In this document: positions 44,423 through 56,814 of the stretch, in pieces
Numbering within the stretch: the first letter of the stretch is position 1
Layout of the letters: each line of letters starts with the position of its first letter
DNA from: Glandiceps talaboti
Taxonomy: Eukaryota; Hemichordata; Enteropneusta; Spengelidae
Length of the DNA stretch: 64,000 nucleotides
NCBI RefSeq assembly: GCF_964340395.1
Contig: NC_135554.1
Coordinates: 14,002,751 to 14,066,750, forward strand
Direction of reading: 5' to 3'
Position numbers and translations under genes: made by a program
Notes under the pieces: generated by a model
Databases searched by the model: none
What the model saw: the letters and a program-made list of their open reading frames with translations, nothing else
Told to the model about the DNA's origin: nothing

Positions 44423-47400
44423 ATAGGTCTTGAAAAGAAAATGTAGCAATGTTGGTAAGATTTTTACCAAGCCAGAAGATGAAAGGATGAGGTATGTGTA
44501 AGATATTTGTTGAGCCAGATGACCTTTTGTTTCTACCCAACTGGTTTCTATTGCATTGATAAGATAAGATGTCTTGCCACTTGCATATATGATCTCTAAG
44601 ACCCTAGTGATAGCAAACATAGATTGACAATTACCCAAAAGCCTCCGTCCGTTTACAGTAAGTCTCCATGTCGTGCTGCAAAGTTGTCACACCACATTGA
44701 CCTAACCGGTTGATGTCAAAGATTGCTACCAGATTATCAAGTTTGTAATGACTAGCGAAATGCATGGCCTCCCAAATAGATCCTTCTGCACTTTCTCCAT
44801 CGCCAATCACACAGTAGACACGGTAGCTGAAATGTCAATAAGGTTATATTTCAGGACGTGCATTATGTTTGGTTGTAAGCTGTGAACGCATTGAATAAAT
44901 TGAATTGAATTGAATTCACTTGATGAGCTGAACTGACTTGAGTTGAGTTGAGTTAAATTAAAGGAGCACAAACAGAGCTCATATGGTTTGGGGGATGTAC
45001 ATGTACATCAAAAGACACTCACAGAATTCTACTTACTGATGTACACCAAGTGACTAAACTCAAACCTGGTATTACGATATAATTTATGAAGTTACGTAAT
45101 TTATCATACGTATCAATCAAAAACGTACAAGAACTGCCTATCTACGTAAATATGTGTAAATATGTTAGTAACTGTTCTAACAATGTCAGAACTCAAACTG
45201 TAATGTCATCGAAGGTAGATATCAACATTACAATTATACTAGAATAGTTTATTCGAAGTCTTTTAAAAGTACTTTAACTTGCGTAAAAAGCTTATAAACC
45301 CAGCACTTTGTGTTGAGTTGAATTGAACTGAACTGAACTGAACTGAACTGAAGAAAGTAAAGGAAGTATGAAAAATCAGTAGAAAGTAAATGATGAATGT
45401 GAAATACGAAATTCCCTTGAGTTGGCGAGAGACTAGAAAATAGTTTTGAAAAAAAAACCCGATTGTGTCTATAGTTTTTCAACATCAAGAGTGTCCTTGC
45501 ATAGTAAGGGAGCGATTAGTTTTTACGGCCGGGCGCCCCCGCCAAATCAGGGGGGGGGGGGGTCACCTTAATTTGGGACTCAAAGAAGGGGGTCATCATT
45601 TTTACGAAGTGAATAAAGGGGGTCACCTTGTTTTCAACTAAACAAAATCATGAGCCACACTCCTGTACTTAAATGTTCATACATTTAATATCATAACTAG
45701 GCCAAAGCCCGTAAGCTCGCACAGCTGGGTAGATTCATTTGTGAGCGGCTGCTTCACGATGATATCATAGATAGCGCTCTTGGCGTGGAGATTGCACTCC
45801 GTACATAGAACACACATGCGTAGTCATTGTACCGCAATGCATCCTTGGGTAAAAGCACCAAAAAAACATCGCATAGTATATAGGACATGCATGCGTACTA
45901 GTCATTGAGTCGCTATGCTGCTGCTTGTGGGTGCTGTGCGAACTATTAAACAAAACAATGTATGTGCATAAAATAAACCATAAACAAATAGCTATAAATA
46001 TACATTTAAATATAACAAAAACTCTCTCTCTCTTGATACATCCAATACATATGGTATGGCATCACATCACAACACTGCACCATGGCCACCTTTAAGCAAC
46101 AGTTATTTGTTAGAAATGACTTCTCGCTATTGCATGCCATGAGTTGCATTGTGTCATCTTGTGGTAGAAAAACTTGCTTGTGTAGCTGTACATGTAAAAC
46201 ATAAGAAATGAAATACATTAAGATTTACTGGCTCTAAAATCTGTTCCTTCATTGACCTGAACATGTGGAATTGCACACAAACATAACCAATTTAGGACAC
46301 TTTGAAATAATATGTGGCAAACACTGTGACTGAAAGTGCCTGACCCAGCCTGTGTCTAGATATTGGATATCCAATGTCCATGTATATAGTTAGTCTAGTT
46401 CCTATATATTTTTGTACATCTAATGTATGATAACTACAATCATCTCCATTAGAAGTCCCAAATTGATTTATGGTTAAGATCAATAGTTCAATGTAGGGTA
46501 AAAACTAAATTCTTTTAGTGTGGGGTGGGGGTGAGAGGAGGTCTTTTATAATGAAATCTGTTTTGTACCCCAATACAAACAATTCTAAAAATGTCAGATT
46601 GAAAATGGGAAAAACATTTGTTATGCAAGGCACTAAAATCCATTTATTATGCCAATAAAAGAGCTATTTTTCCTCACTACATACTGGCTTTGTATTCATA
46701 GCACTACATAATACTCCATACTGATTTGAAATTGATTGTGCTGTGTGCATTAATTTTACCAATTTAATTAGAAGGGGATGGGGAAGGGGTTCTGAGGCCT
46801 TACTAAAAGAATTAGTTTTTTTACCTACTGATCTCACCCCTAATGTGTTGATTTATCATACATGTACAAACTATTGAACTGTTACTTTGCATAGCTATAG
46901 TACGAACTACATGTCTTATCAAAAATTACTTTTCAGTGTTTGTGTTTCACTTCTTCTCTGATACCTGTGACCATCACCAAGTTTAATACATGTTACCAGG
47001 CTACATGTGAAACCCCCTTTTCTCTTCTTATTGTTTTAGACCATAAACTACCAAGAAAGAAATATATTCCAAGGTGAACACAATATTAATCGGATTCTCG
47101 GAGAATATATATTATGTGAATGACTGATAAACAAAGTTATAAACACAGATTTGTTTGATGATGATCTAGTAGCCAGGACTTCTACCGTACTGACACGGTG
47201 CAAAGTTATGAGTTAAATTAGATTTTACATCTCCCCTGGAATATCTAGTATCCACATTGAGTGACTGTATACTGCAAGTAAAATTTTGTCAGCAGATCAT
47301 AATATTACATTTCCTTGGTATTAGAATGTATTTATTTTCAAGGCTATCATGTTGCCAACAATATACTGGACACCATAGCCAATAGTATGTGAATTGAATT

Positions 47401-50400
47401 AGTAATCTAGTTTAGAAACTGCTGTAGTACAGAAAACATTGTTATGACATTTTTTAATTTCTATTTTGAAACCAATGACATTTATCACATTTCATTATTC
47501 AAAACCTTACAATAATATTTTGGTTAAAATTAGCAGTGTGGTCAATGAATGGGGTGGGGATGGGGGTGGGGTGGAGTTTTGAGTCACTGCCAATTATGAA
47601 CAGGACAAACAAGTGCCTTGAGGAGTGCAAACGTGTAGATGTATGGAAAGCCGCAGTTGTGTTAAGTCTAAAGAAAACAATACATTGACTATATGATGTA
47701 AACAATTCATTATATGATGCAAGTACATCATTATGTGTGACAGTTATTGACATGGATTTACAAGTATGTTATCTCCATTTATAATATTGTACTTGATAAT
47801 TAGCTGAATTAATCAATATTAATAGTTCACTCAATCAAAGAGATATCCTAGAACTTTTGGGTACTAAACCATGAATATTTTGTATGTCCGTGAACAGACA
47901 ATCATACTTCTCATAGGGTTCCTATCTAAAGAGCTTTATACATGTGAAACAATGGATTGTGGTTAGCAATTTACCAGATACACTTAAAATTACTGAGAAT
48001 GTAACATGTAAAATTAACGATGCAGTGTGTGGTATTATGCTTTGAGAATAGAGTGTCTTTTGCAAGAACAAAAAGAGTGTTTCTTGTCAACAGATGAGGG
48101 GGGAGGTCATTGTGTTTTTTTATTTGTCAGAGGGGGGTTGGATTGTTTTGTGGATGAATTGCAGGGGGTCACTATTTTTAAGTACAACATGAATAAAAAG
48201 TCACCGGCCCACCCGCGGCTGTAAAAACTGATCGCTCCCTAATCAAAGCCGTGATAACTGTTACTGTTCTATCAGTCTGATTAACAAATGGAATCTTATA
48301 AATGAAGTTATATGCAGTACAAACACATAGATCTACAGTCAGTTACAATCAAACGTTCATGCAAACCTTTGAAGTTGTGAACACAATCAGCATATGAATT
48401 TTGTATAGTACAGACGCTCGAAGGAAAATGTCAAAAAAATGTGATGAAAACTAGATGTTAAAGCCACACTAGCTGCAATTGACACGTTTTTTGAAGCTTA
48501 TTTGATAGGTATAATGACTCCTATTTGCGGAGCAGTACACATAGTATAGTACAATATAGCCAATGAAAATTATTATTTAATTTATTGGTATTTTAATATT
48601 AATTTTCAGTGAATATATTGTTGTTGTCTGATAGGGAAAATAATATCTTAGTTACAGCTAATGCAGCAAAATGTAGTTCTATAGCACTGCTTATATTGTT
48701 ATTGTTAACCTTCAGCTGGTTGAAAAAGAAAGTATCACAAAAGATAAAAATCACAAATAAAAAAAAAATACTTGTAAGTGTGTGTTCTCCCATGAAGGCT
48801 TTTCTAATTTCACCTTGAAATAATATAGCATACGTACTCGGCTTTATCGTAGTGTTTGCCAACGTAAGCCATACCACATGCTACGCTAAGACCTTGTCCA
48901 AGTGAACCAGTCGCAACATCAATAAAACTCGATCTCTGTAAAAAAAATAATAATTGCATCATGAAATTTTTCCGAGAAATGAAATGGCAACAATTATTGT
49001 TTTGTGGTATTTTCACATGTAAAGTGTATACATAAGTATTGAAATTAATCACATTTGCCAAGAAAATATAGAGCCACACATAATGTATAGTTTCAAGATT
49101 GCGTGTATCAGCTTTTAAAAATGAATGATTTAATCATTCCTACAGTAAATTTGCAATCGCTAATTAATATCTAATTATAATACACAGAGAAACACACATA
49201 TTTAACTCGATCAAATCGCGCTGGAATACAAATAGAATATACGGGACACTGCTGTGGAGCAGTGTACCGATTGAATAGCGCCCCCAACGGTCGTAGAATT
49301 GACTTCTCTGTCCATTCTCTGTCTTGTCGCGTGATCGCGAGATCGAATGATACGAATCTTGGAATTTGAAAATTCAACCTCCACGAGCTCAGCATTTGCT
49401 CAATTTGCTCATTTGCTAAAAAAGAACAGGGGCATGAGGCAACAATTCTGGTGAAACGCGAAAATGATGTGATACAGGTAATAAAGGACCGAGTTAGCTA
49501 TTAGTAACATTTACATACTTACTCTTTATTTATAGTATATTTTAATAAACTCATTATACACGTCTATACATATTTGTTATTTTGGGTATAAGGCCAGAAA
49601 TGGAATGATTAAAAATATTATATGTATGTACTTGTACACTTTCTGGTCTTTAAAAAAAATGAAAAAAGAAAGTATACGGATATGGATAGACATGGTGCAA
49701 AATCGACGCTTAATGCGCTCGCGACAGCTGACGCGCTGCGCTGTTTGGCGTGCTCGAGCTCAAACGCATTCCTTGCTTAAACTTGGAATACAGAGGGGTA
49801 GGACGCGGCATCGAATAAACCAATCAGGACGCTTCAAATCAAACGTGACCCATGAATTTTCTCTCGAAGCTTGATACCACCTGCTGCCCTCTTGTGGTGA
49901 GATATATATTTCGCATGTTGCAGTACATTGTGGCGTTTGCGGGACAGTAAAACAGATTGCCGAAACAGCATATTATATGAACTGAAGCTCCGAAACGGTG
50001 CGTCTTTGCGAGGGATATAAACAAAAACACAATTGATAATATCTTGGTTTAATCAATATTTGGTGCCATGCCGTAGAGTTGCGGTAGGCTCGAACACACA
50101 GTCGATTCCTGTCTATATTATTTTCATAAAATTACGTAAAAATAATCATTAAACATTAGTCATCATATCTTTGTCTCTTCAAAATATACCTCTGAATGAT
50201 AGATAAAACGTAACAACATAATTTGACTGAGAAAACAAATACTCGTAAGTTTGCCCGAAATAGAAAGCGTCCGTGAACGAGGGCGATGTGGTTTCAACCT
50301 TACGACGAAAAACAACATCAAAGTGTCCTACAGCTACCCTTTCTTTTTTAGTAAATGAGCAGTTGAGCAAATTGAGCAAATGCTGAGCTCGTGGAGGTTG

Positions 50401-53400
50401 AATTTTCAAATTCCAAGATTCGAATCATTCGATCTCGCGACAAGACAGAGAAGTAAATTCTACGACCGTTGAGGGCGCTATTCAATCGGTACATTCCCAC
50501 CGTGTTGTGTGTGTTGTGTGTGTGACTGTGGAAATGACATCGCTACCGATTTTATAAGAATATCGCCAATCCCTATAATAACGTCATTGTTCTGTATTAG
50601 GACCGTCATAGACAAGAATAAAACCATTCAGGAAAGGAATAACAGTTTACAAGCGACTGTGGATCGCGCGCCCATGGCTGATGGCAAGTTTGAAATGACG
50701 GAAAACATAAATTGTGTTCGGTCTGATTGGTAATTTGTTATCATTGTAATCATTTTGACGATGTAAAATCATTTAATTTATGGGAAATATGTGAAACTTT
50801 AAAAAAATGTTTACATGTAAGCAATCATGATCGTGATCGAGTGTTTTGTTTACAACCTCGTTTCGAGAAATGACGTCAGATTAATCACAATCATGTTTGA
50901 GCAAATCGAATGCGCCCCTGATCTTGCTTTCTCATCGATCATCAAATGGGGTTGTTCCTGTGGTACTGGGGTGTCACTTACAGGAGTTGGATGACCCTCT
51001 AAGTCGCTGTCTATTTTACGGAGCTTCAATAACTCTTCCACGGGAAAGAGACCAGTCTCTGCCCAGGCAGCATACAGAATCGGAGCAGCATGGCCCTATT
51101 AAATACATACATAAAACGTGCTACCTTAAGCAGGTTTGTGCTATTATGAATTCTGTATGTATTAGTCACTGTCATTTCTACCTTGTGTCATGCAAACCAA
51201 CGAAAGGATTAATTATCAGTACCACAGCCTTATCTGAAGAAACAACAAAAAATTAACGGTTGAAAAACAATTTGAAAGCAAAAACCTGACCCATATATGA
51301 ACAAACAGATGACTATGATATACAAACATCATAATAAAATTGATAATGTATAATTATACACTCAATGTAATAAATCACGGCTTGATAGAAAATAAATAAA
51401 TAGCGCTGCTGGTATTTGAATAGCTTGTACTACTCATTGTATGTCACTATTGGTAAAGAAGATATGAATTAACATAGTACCTTGGCTGCTAGGGATTATA
51501 ATGACGAATTGCGGGAAAGTTTAGCGAATATACTCCAATACATATAAAGTATCCGAAATATATGATTTTATACAACATTTGTCTACCAGAATTGTATACA
51601 TATACCTAAAACATAATTCTCCAAAACATCTAAACCAAATACTTTGGGTTTTGATAAAATGCGCGAGGGTTTATGCAAGCATTTTTGATATATACCCGGA
51701 AGGTAAAATTTGCATATATACGCAAATAATAAGCGAAGATAAGCGAATATGAATAATAGTGACTCTACTGTAGAATAACATATCAGTAAACAGGTCAAAA
51801 ATATGCAGCTACAACAATGATAATGTCTTTTGTGCCCATTTAATTAGTTTATTTGTCACCTCGTCGACATTTTCACATTACCTTAGACAGGACTAATCTG
51901 TCATTTGCTGGATCCTTTGGTTCCTTCACTTTGTACCTCATTTGGTGGAAGAATAGAACTGACATGATCTCCGCCATACTGCAGCATGACGTCGGATGTC
52001 TATGGTGATACAAGTGAAATAAGAATATGACAGGTTATGGTGAGAAAATTACACAGGCTTTCAGTCTACACATAAATCCTATTCATCTAGCTCCCAATTG
52101 TTTCATTCCATATATCTTATTTTCGCAAACAGGACACTTTCCAGGTAATGTGACAGTTTAATACCATGAAAGTGTCAGCAAACTTGTTAACATCAATCAA
52201 TGAAACTTTCCTTAATCTTGTTAATCATCATAATGAAACTGTCTGCAATCTTATTAACTATCAATGAAACTTCACAATGAAAGTCTGCAATCTTGTTAAG
52301 GGTTGTCGGCAGAGTGGTTAAAACACTTGCCTCTTACCACTGCGGCTGGGGTTCGAACCCCATTCAGGGTTCGATTAAAGTTACGACACTGTAAGTAAGA
52401 AGAGTGTCGTATCAGTTTGACTCTAACGAACAATGCAGGTTTTCCTCGGGTTCATCAGTTTCCTCCTGCATTAACACTGAACCCATGAGGGATGGCCCTC
52501 ACTGGACTTCTTGGGAGACAAGTGTTTATATGCTTAAAGAACTATCCAGTATAAATAAAGATTATTATTATCATTATTACAAGTGAACGGGTTTAAATAT
52601 TATATAACAATAAAGCATTGTGTGAGAGACAATTTAGAGGAATGGTGCCTTTTGGTCCTATTGTCAATAAAATGTATCCGTTTGAGCATATATTTGCTAT
52701 GCCGTCTAATATCTGCTATGCTGACTGACGTTTGAGGGCGCCCTTTCACAACTTTATCTGTACATACTTAATTCTGCATCAATTTGTGAGAGTCTAAAAT
52801 ATAATAAAAGTAATTTCAAAATTGCATGTCAGGAAAATGAAAAAGTTAAGGGGTTTAATATTATATCAATGAAAATGTCTGGGAGGACTTTAGTTGAATA
52901 TCACTGAAGTTGAAGTTTTAATACTCAATTAATTATGCGACATTTCTCATTCAAGGTCAAGTTGTAACAGTTTGGAGAATATAAATATAAGTATTATTTT
53001 ATTTAAATAACTGAACTTTTAATAATTCAAATCGAACGTATGTCATTATATTGTGGAGTGTGCCCTGTCGACAAAAGTCTAAATATTTGTATATACTATT
53101 AGCAGTTCTGTGCAATGACAAAACATAGATCAGTGTGAAAAATCCTCAGGAATCTATAGAGTTTGTTCGAACGTAAATTATTTATTTCTATATGCCAGTG
53201 TAACTGACTGTGACTTCACATGTTTCGGACTAGTTTGACTTTTACCAATATTTCTCCCGGGGCGGAACCAGTGGCCATCTTTGATAGGGGTGTGTCGTCA
53301 TAGGCCCAATTTTAGACCCACTTTGACCAAAAATCAATATCCCATTTTAGACCATTAATTTACAGTTTTTTTAGCATAAAGTTTAGACAAAATATATGTT

Positions 53401-55130
53401 CCATAGGAGGCAACATTTTGGGGCAATTACGATTAAAAATATAATGCAAAGTGGACCCATTTTAAACTCTTGAGTTCAAAAATCCCTGACCCCATTTTAG
53501 ACCAAATGGCTAGAAAACGAACCCAGAAGGCCGGCACATAAATGTATACTCAAATAAGGGAGTAGCCCCCTCCTCCAATATTTGTCTGAACAGCTCGCAT
53601 CACGACCGAGCAAGGTTAATAGGCCAAATACATTGTTCTGTAATGATGCCGATGACATTCCCTGAAAACAATATTTGCAATGCGCCTAAAAAATATTTTC
53701 ATGAAGCTGACTTGCCTTCTTTATATCAGTTCAAACACATTTCACTTTGATCATGAGCCACAACCGGGGAACTCCTAAATTGGTCAGGGAACCCAGTTAC
53801 ATTTACATGCTTACTGCTGGCCTTCAAAAAGTTCGTTGCATCGGTAAAGTTTATCATTGTGATGACCAAGTATAGTGTGTATATTTTAGAGTGTTGTGTT
53901 TTTTGGTTCATTTTGCACGATTGAAATAGAAACAGGTGAAATGCACATAAAATCGTAAGTGCTAATTCGGATTGGGGTAGGAAACGTGGTCAATGCACGG
54001 TACTAACCACAGGCTAATGTACTCCACTACTAACGCACATGTTGACACCTTTATTACATGTAAACAGACGTGTATTTCTCAACTTGCCATGCTATACTGT
54101 AATGTACGATGACGCAAACTGAATCTTTACAACAACAATAATGACGTTACAAAGAGATACAGAACAACAGTAAAGTCTCCATCTAATTAATTATTAAAGG
54201 TTCCAGAGTTAGTGGACAAAATGTGAAATTGTACGACAAATAAGACCGCCAATAAGGTCATTATCGGCTTTAAATGTCCATTTTGTTGGGCTAAAGCCAA
54301 ATAAAAAAAGTTGTGTGGTGCCGGTTACCCCACCTAGTTTTTCACGCCGACCCTAAATTTTTTTTTACGTATTCGAGAAAAATAGTAATAAAATCGCGAA
54401 AATCGTGAAATCTAACAAGCAATAGTGGATGCGGAAAGCGACATCAACTTAAAAAGACAATATAAAACTATTTTTCCAATCTGCAATGGCTGTATATCTG
54501 ATAGGAAGAAATAAACAGCACAGAGACCATTTGGAAAACAATGGAAAACCTGAACTAGACACTCACACATGAAAAAAAAATGTAATAAAATAAAATGAAA
54601 AATCTACCTACCCCACCTATTTTAAAATTGAATGTAATCGGAACCAGACAATATTTTTAACGCCTAATGTTTAATGTACGTTTGACTTTATAAGGTATCA
54701 TATTAGTTTACCATAGGTCAAAAGAGCCGTATATGTGTAGTTACACCCGGAGAATAGGGGCGTTCACCATGACGAAATACAGGACAGATAGTCGAATGAA
54801 TCATGTACATGTTCAATATCATATTTTCATAAATCATCGCAACTTTTGGTCTTCCATATCTAAGGCATATTAAATAACATAAATGCTCCCCTTTCTGATG
54901 AAAATAAATGTGATTCGTCTAGCTGTCATGTCAGTCTATGAAGAGTCGGATACCATATACCAGTCACTCGTCATAATTGTGACATAAAAAATGACATTTG
55001 TATCCATCTGCCGACAGATTTATACTCCTTACCCGGAACCCGCTGCATCAGTAGCTCTGATGGAATGGATACGTAGCCTGTTGGCAATATCTCGCAAATA
55101 GATCAGTTTCTTTTCGTCAGCTTCAGCCAT
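35460..55130 (-). CDS. TKT: Transketolase (complete, 11 coding exons)
   Basis: Minus-strand exons in order: 55130-55033, 51999-51882, 51095-50982, 48935-48838, 44826-44635, 42789-42662, 42145-41949, 41431-41110, 38355-38141, 37080-36864 and 35632-35460. All introns are GT..AG and the frame is intact, giving 623 residues, the length I recall for human TKT. The enzyme is cytosolic and TPP-dependent. It moves two-carbon units between ketose and aldose phosphates in the non-oxidative pentose phosphate pathway. Visible functional sites: His34 (AAGSGHPTS), SKGHAAP, the TPP/metal motif Asp152 (GDGES) to Asn182 (DIN), catalytic Glu367 in IAEQNM, the GSHCGV loop and [15 protein letters not shown] in the C-terminal domain. 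Introns are large (up to 4.0 kb) and loaded with mobile elements. TKT and TKTL paralogues are hard to separate, but full retention of the active site favours a true transketolase. Confidence 0.97.
36864..37080 (-). CDS. TKT: TKT exon 10
   Basis: It encodes [30 protein letters not shown] and LTVEDHHPE, the transketolase C-terminal domain. The donor is GTGAGA. Confidence 0.96.
37566..37790. mobile_element. MITE family A, copy 4, TKT intron 9
   Basis: The left end TAAAGGGGGACGCCATCC then AATAAAGGTGTTTTCATAAA matches the inverted right ends of copies 1 and 3. A core with ATTCATGACT and ATGAATATTCAT follows. Confidence 0.6.
38141..38355 (-). CDS. TKT: TKT exon 9
   Basis: It encodes [20 protein letters not shown], the start of the substrate-facing region of the pyrimidine domain, through VFQVGKAK. 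The donor is GTAGGG. Confidence 0.96.
39944..40960 (+). pseudogene. LINE remnant with (AATG)n tail, TKT intron 8
   Basis: In frames broken by stops it reads as a CR1/L2-like reverse transcriptase. [11 protein letters not shown] is near 39944, and the open stretch 40299-40595 codes [27 protein letters not shown] and PHHLNDYF. A 3' UTR with GGAGCCAAACTCGATTAGCG and an (AATG)n tail at 40903-40960 follow. It is inserted antisense to the transketolase gene. Confidence 0.85.
41110..41431 (-). CDS. TKT: TKT exon 8, catalytic glutamate
   Basis: It encodes [30 protein letters not shown] and [13 protein letters not shown]. This is the TPP pyrimidine-binding domain, with the proton-relay Glu of IAEQNM. 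Confidence 0.97.
41949..42145 (-). CDS. TKT: TKT exon 7, interdomain linker
   Basis: It encodes [20 protein letters not shown] and the less conserved linker ending NYKKGEK. The acceptor is CTCAG and the donor GTAATG. Confidence 0.95.
42662..42789 (-). CDS. TKT: TKT exon 6
   Basis: It encodes [20 protein letters not shown] and [12 protein letters not shown]. The Gly before Trp is split GG|C with exon 5. Confidence 0.96.
44291..44549. mobile_element. Palindromic MITE with (TA)n centre, TKT intron 5
   Basis: The ends GGAAACCAAATGGGTAGAAA and TTTCTACCCAACTGGTTTC are inverted repeats. Inside, AACATTGCTAC pairs with GTAGCAATGTT. An uninterrupted (TA)n run at about 44368-44415 sits between the arms. 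Confidence 0.7.
44635..44826 (-). CDS. TKT: TKT exon 5, TPP/metal-binding motif
   Basis: It encodes [20 protein letters not shown] through FDINRLGQ, the GDG(x)n-N thiamine pyrophosphate and metal motif. Confidence 0.97.
45505..45660. mobile_element. GGGAGCGAT-terminus element, left copy, TKT intron 4
   Basis: It begins AGGGAGCGATTAGTTTTTAC, followed by a G12 run and several GGGGGTCA repeats. It is the inverted counterpart of 48085-48245. Either the two mark the ends of one ~2.7-kb element, or they are separate short elements. Confidence 0.5.
46476..46840. mobile_element. GATCAATAGTTCAATG-family element, TKT intron 4
   Basis: The left end GATCAATAGTTCAATGTAGG is followed by a G-rich block. 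An inverted G-rich block and CTAAAAGAATTAGTTTTTTT then CTGATCTC lie near 46800. It is related to 55456-55893 and 58592-59003. Confidence 0.5.
48085..48245. mobile_element. GGGAGCGAT-terminus element, right copy, TKT intron 4
   Basis: It ends GTAAAAACTGATCGCTCCCT, the reverse complement of the start at 45505. GGGGGTCACT and GGGGGGTTGG blocks are internal. Related ends, ACTGAAAGCTCCCTAAC, occur near 39915. Confidence 0.5.
48838..48935 (-). CDS. TKT: TKT exon 4
   Basis: It encodes [20 protein letters not shown]. The donor GTACGT at 48837 is chosen over a nearby GTATGC because only it keeps the frame into exon 5. Confidence 0.95.
49263..50493. mobile_element. Foldback element with ~155-bp inverted termini, TKT intron 3
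   Basis: The arms 49263-49425 and 50341-50493 are inverted copies. They start TGTACCGATTGAATAGCG and end GGGCGCTATTCAATCGGTACA, and share GAGCTCAGCATTTGCTCAAT internally. The left arm lacks an 8-base repeat, and a few substitutions separate them. The 0.9-kb interior has a CpG-rich patch (49690-49770) and a 90-codon ORF without a known domain. No transposase was recognised. Confidence 0.8.
50982..51095 (-). CDS. TKT: TKT exon 3
   Basis: It encodes [17 protein letters not shown] and [17 protein letters not shown], with the catalytic-site His of GHAAP. The donor is GTAAGT. Confidence 0.95.
51882..51999 (-). CDS. TKT: TKT exon 2
   Basis: It encodes [20 protein letters not shown] and NDRLVLSK, including the active-site His after Gly33. 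The acceptor is CCATAG and the donor GTAATG. Confidence 0.96.
52300..52580 (+). mobile_element. tRNA-derived SINE, TKT intron 1
   Basis: The tRNA-like head has an A box TCGGCAGAGTGG at 52306 and a perfect B box GGTTCGAACCC at 52350, spaced as in a tRNA. An unrelated body then ends in an (ATT)n-type tail near 52560-52580. These are the standard parts of a Pol III SINE. It lies antisense to transketolase. Confidence 0.85.
55033..55130 (-). CDS. TKT: TKT exon 1 (start codon)
   Basis: ATG at 55130 starts [20 protein letters not shown], matching the N-terminus of animal transketolases. The donor GTAAGG lies at 55032. Its last 28 bases are also present in the duplicated copy at 58455-58482. Confidence 0.95.
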
Positions 55131-55260
55131 GTCGTTGAGTTATACTAAATTTGGACTCGTCGTTAACAAGTATGGTCTACAACACAAATTACCGAATGGA
55201 ATACGTCACGAGGTCATGTGACGGCCAATGAACCATTGACTTAAATACATGACAATATTC
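55131..55260 (-). promoter_or_regulatory. Probable transketolase promoter
   Basis: Immediately upstream of the ATG lie a CRE-like TGACGTAT (reverse of 55201-55208), a CATGTGAC E-box (55215) and CCAAT (55225). No TATA box is evident. The motifs are only suggestive. Confidence 0.45.
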
Positions 55261-55455
55261 TACAACAGTGCAGTGTCTGGGTCAACCATTGTAGGTTAAC
55301 CTGGAATAGCTGGTCGTTTACTTTGTCTGCAAATCAGTTAGCAGCGCATTGGCTCATTAGACTACTAAATGGCCGAGGTGTCAGTTAATACGGGTTTTAA
55401 ACGAAAGATACCTGGTGTGCAGAATGATCATCCAATTGAGTGTGGCAACTACGGG

Positions 55456-55893
55456 GCGAGATCAATAGTTCAATGTAGGATAAAAGACTACATTCTTTCA
55501 GTTATGCCTCGGACCCCCACCCCACCCCACCCCACCCCTTTCTAACTTAATTGGCCTAAGTTGAAAATTGTTTCAGACAGGACAATTTCAAATAAGTATG
55601 TAGTAGTATGTAGTGCTATGAATACAAAGCCAGTATGCAGTGAAGAAAAACTGTGTTTTTATTGTCACTTTAGTGTATTTTAGTGCTATCAATTTACTAT
55701 AGCGAGAATTCTTTCAAATGTGGATTTGAGAATATGTTTTAAAAAGAAATATTTGTATTTAGCGATACTAAACATTCCATTAAAAGTAAAATCGGTTTTG
55801 TCGGATGAGAACTAAAATGCTTCAACCCGTCACCCCAAACTATAAAAGAATTGAAATTGTTTTGATCCCACTTTGAATTATTGATCTCGCTAC
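55456..55893. mobile_element. GATCAATAGTTCAATG-family element (~440 bp)
   Basis: The ends GCGAGATCAATAGTTCAATG and ACTTTGAATTATTGATCTCG form terminal inverted repeats. Inside are a CCCCACCCC tract and AT-rich sequence with no coding capacity. A related right end lies near 22310-22345. Confidence 0.65.
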
Positions 55894-56814
55894 TAATAGT
55901 GTACATAGTAATAATATTGACCTTGTGATAAGTTGTGTTTATTCTGGTATGTGAACAACATACAGCTTGGGTGCACTCTGAGCTCTGTCCGCTGAAGTGT
56001 CATGAATTTGTATTTGGGTTCAGACATGACGCTTTTTATACATGTCGCCGAATGTCATGAATCTACATGTTTATTTTAAAAGATAGCTTGTCGGAAAACA
56101 ATTGTCCTCAAGGCGTCCTTTTGTTTCAAATTCACGGACGTTAGCGTCATTTTGTAATTTACATATATTCATGTTTAGACAATAGACATTTCAAGTTTTC
56201 CTGTAAAATGGTTTTGTAAAATTTAGTTAGTCGAATTCTGACTCTGGCCTTGGACTGAGGCCGAAGTCACCAGGTCTTTGATAAATAAAGTCAATAGTTC
56301 CAGTTCATACAACAAATATCGTCTCGTATGCAGTTTGTCATTCCACTACTACAAGTCTTGCTGATCTTAAAGATTTGATATGGTTGCGATCCGAACCCGT
56401 TTGTCAACGTGGTCAATTGGTACTGGCCAACCTCTTGTACTTACTATAAGGACAAACTGCTTTTGATAAGTTTCAGAATGTAATGTGAAATTTTGAGCTA
56501 GCATACATATTGCACATTTTTCAATGTAATTGGACATATCCCTAAATTTCTCCTTTCATGCAAGTGGTTCATGAAAACTAAACATTACAGCGACAAGCTT
56601 TTATATGCCACATTCTACTTGATATCATCGGCGAATGCGTACAAAACTATATGACATTTAAAGTTTCTTTGAAGATATTGCCTAATTACAAAACTAACTA
56701 ACTATGCAAATATCCCAAAGTTAACAGCCACATCAACAAGTCTTTGTAGACAAGACAAGACGTAGTTCCCAATATTTTGACTTCCTTATTCGTATTCTGA
56801 TTTTATTTTCAACA

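Larger units (their letters stand above)
54173..55893. repeat. Duplicated segment, copy A (contains TKT exon 1)
   Basis: It is nearly identical to 57604-59003, except that 55061-55345 has no counterpart there. Copy A covers the end of TKT intron 1, exon 1, the promoter and a GATCAATAG-family element. Confidence 0.9.
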
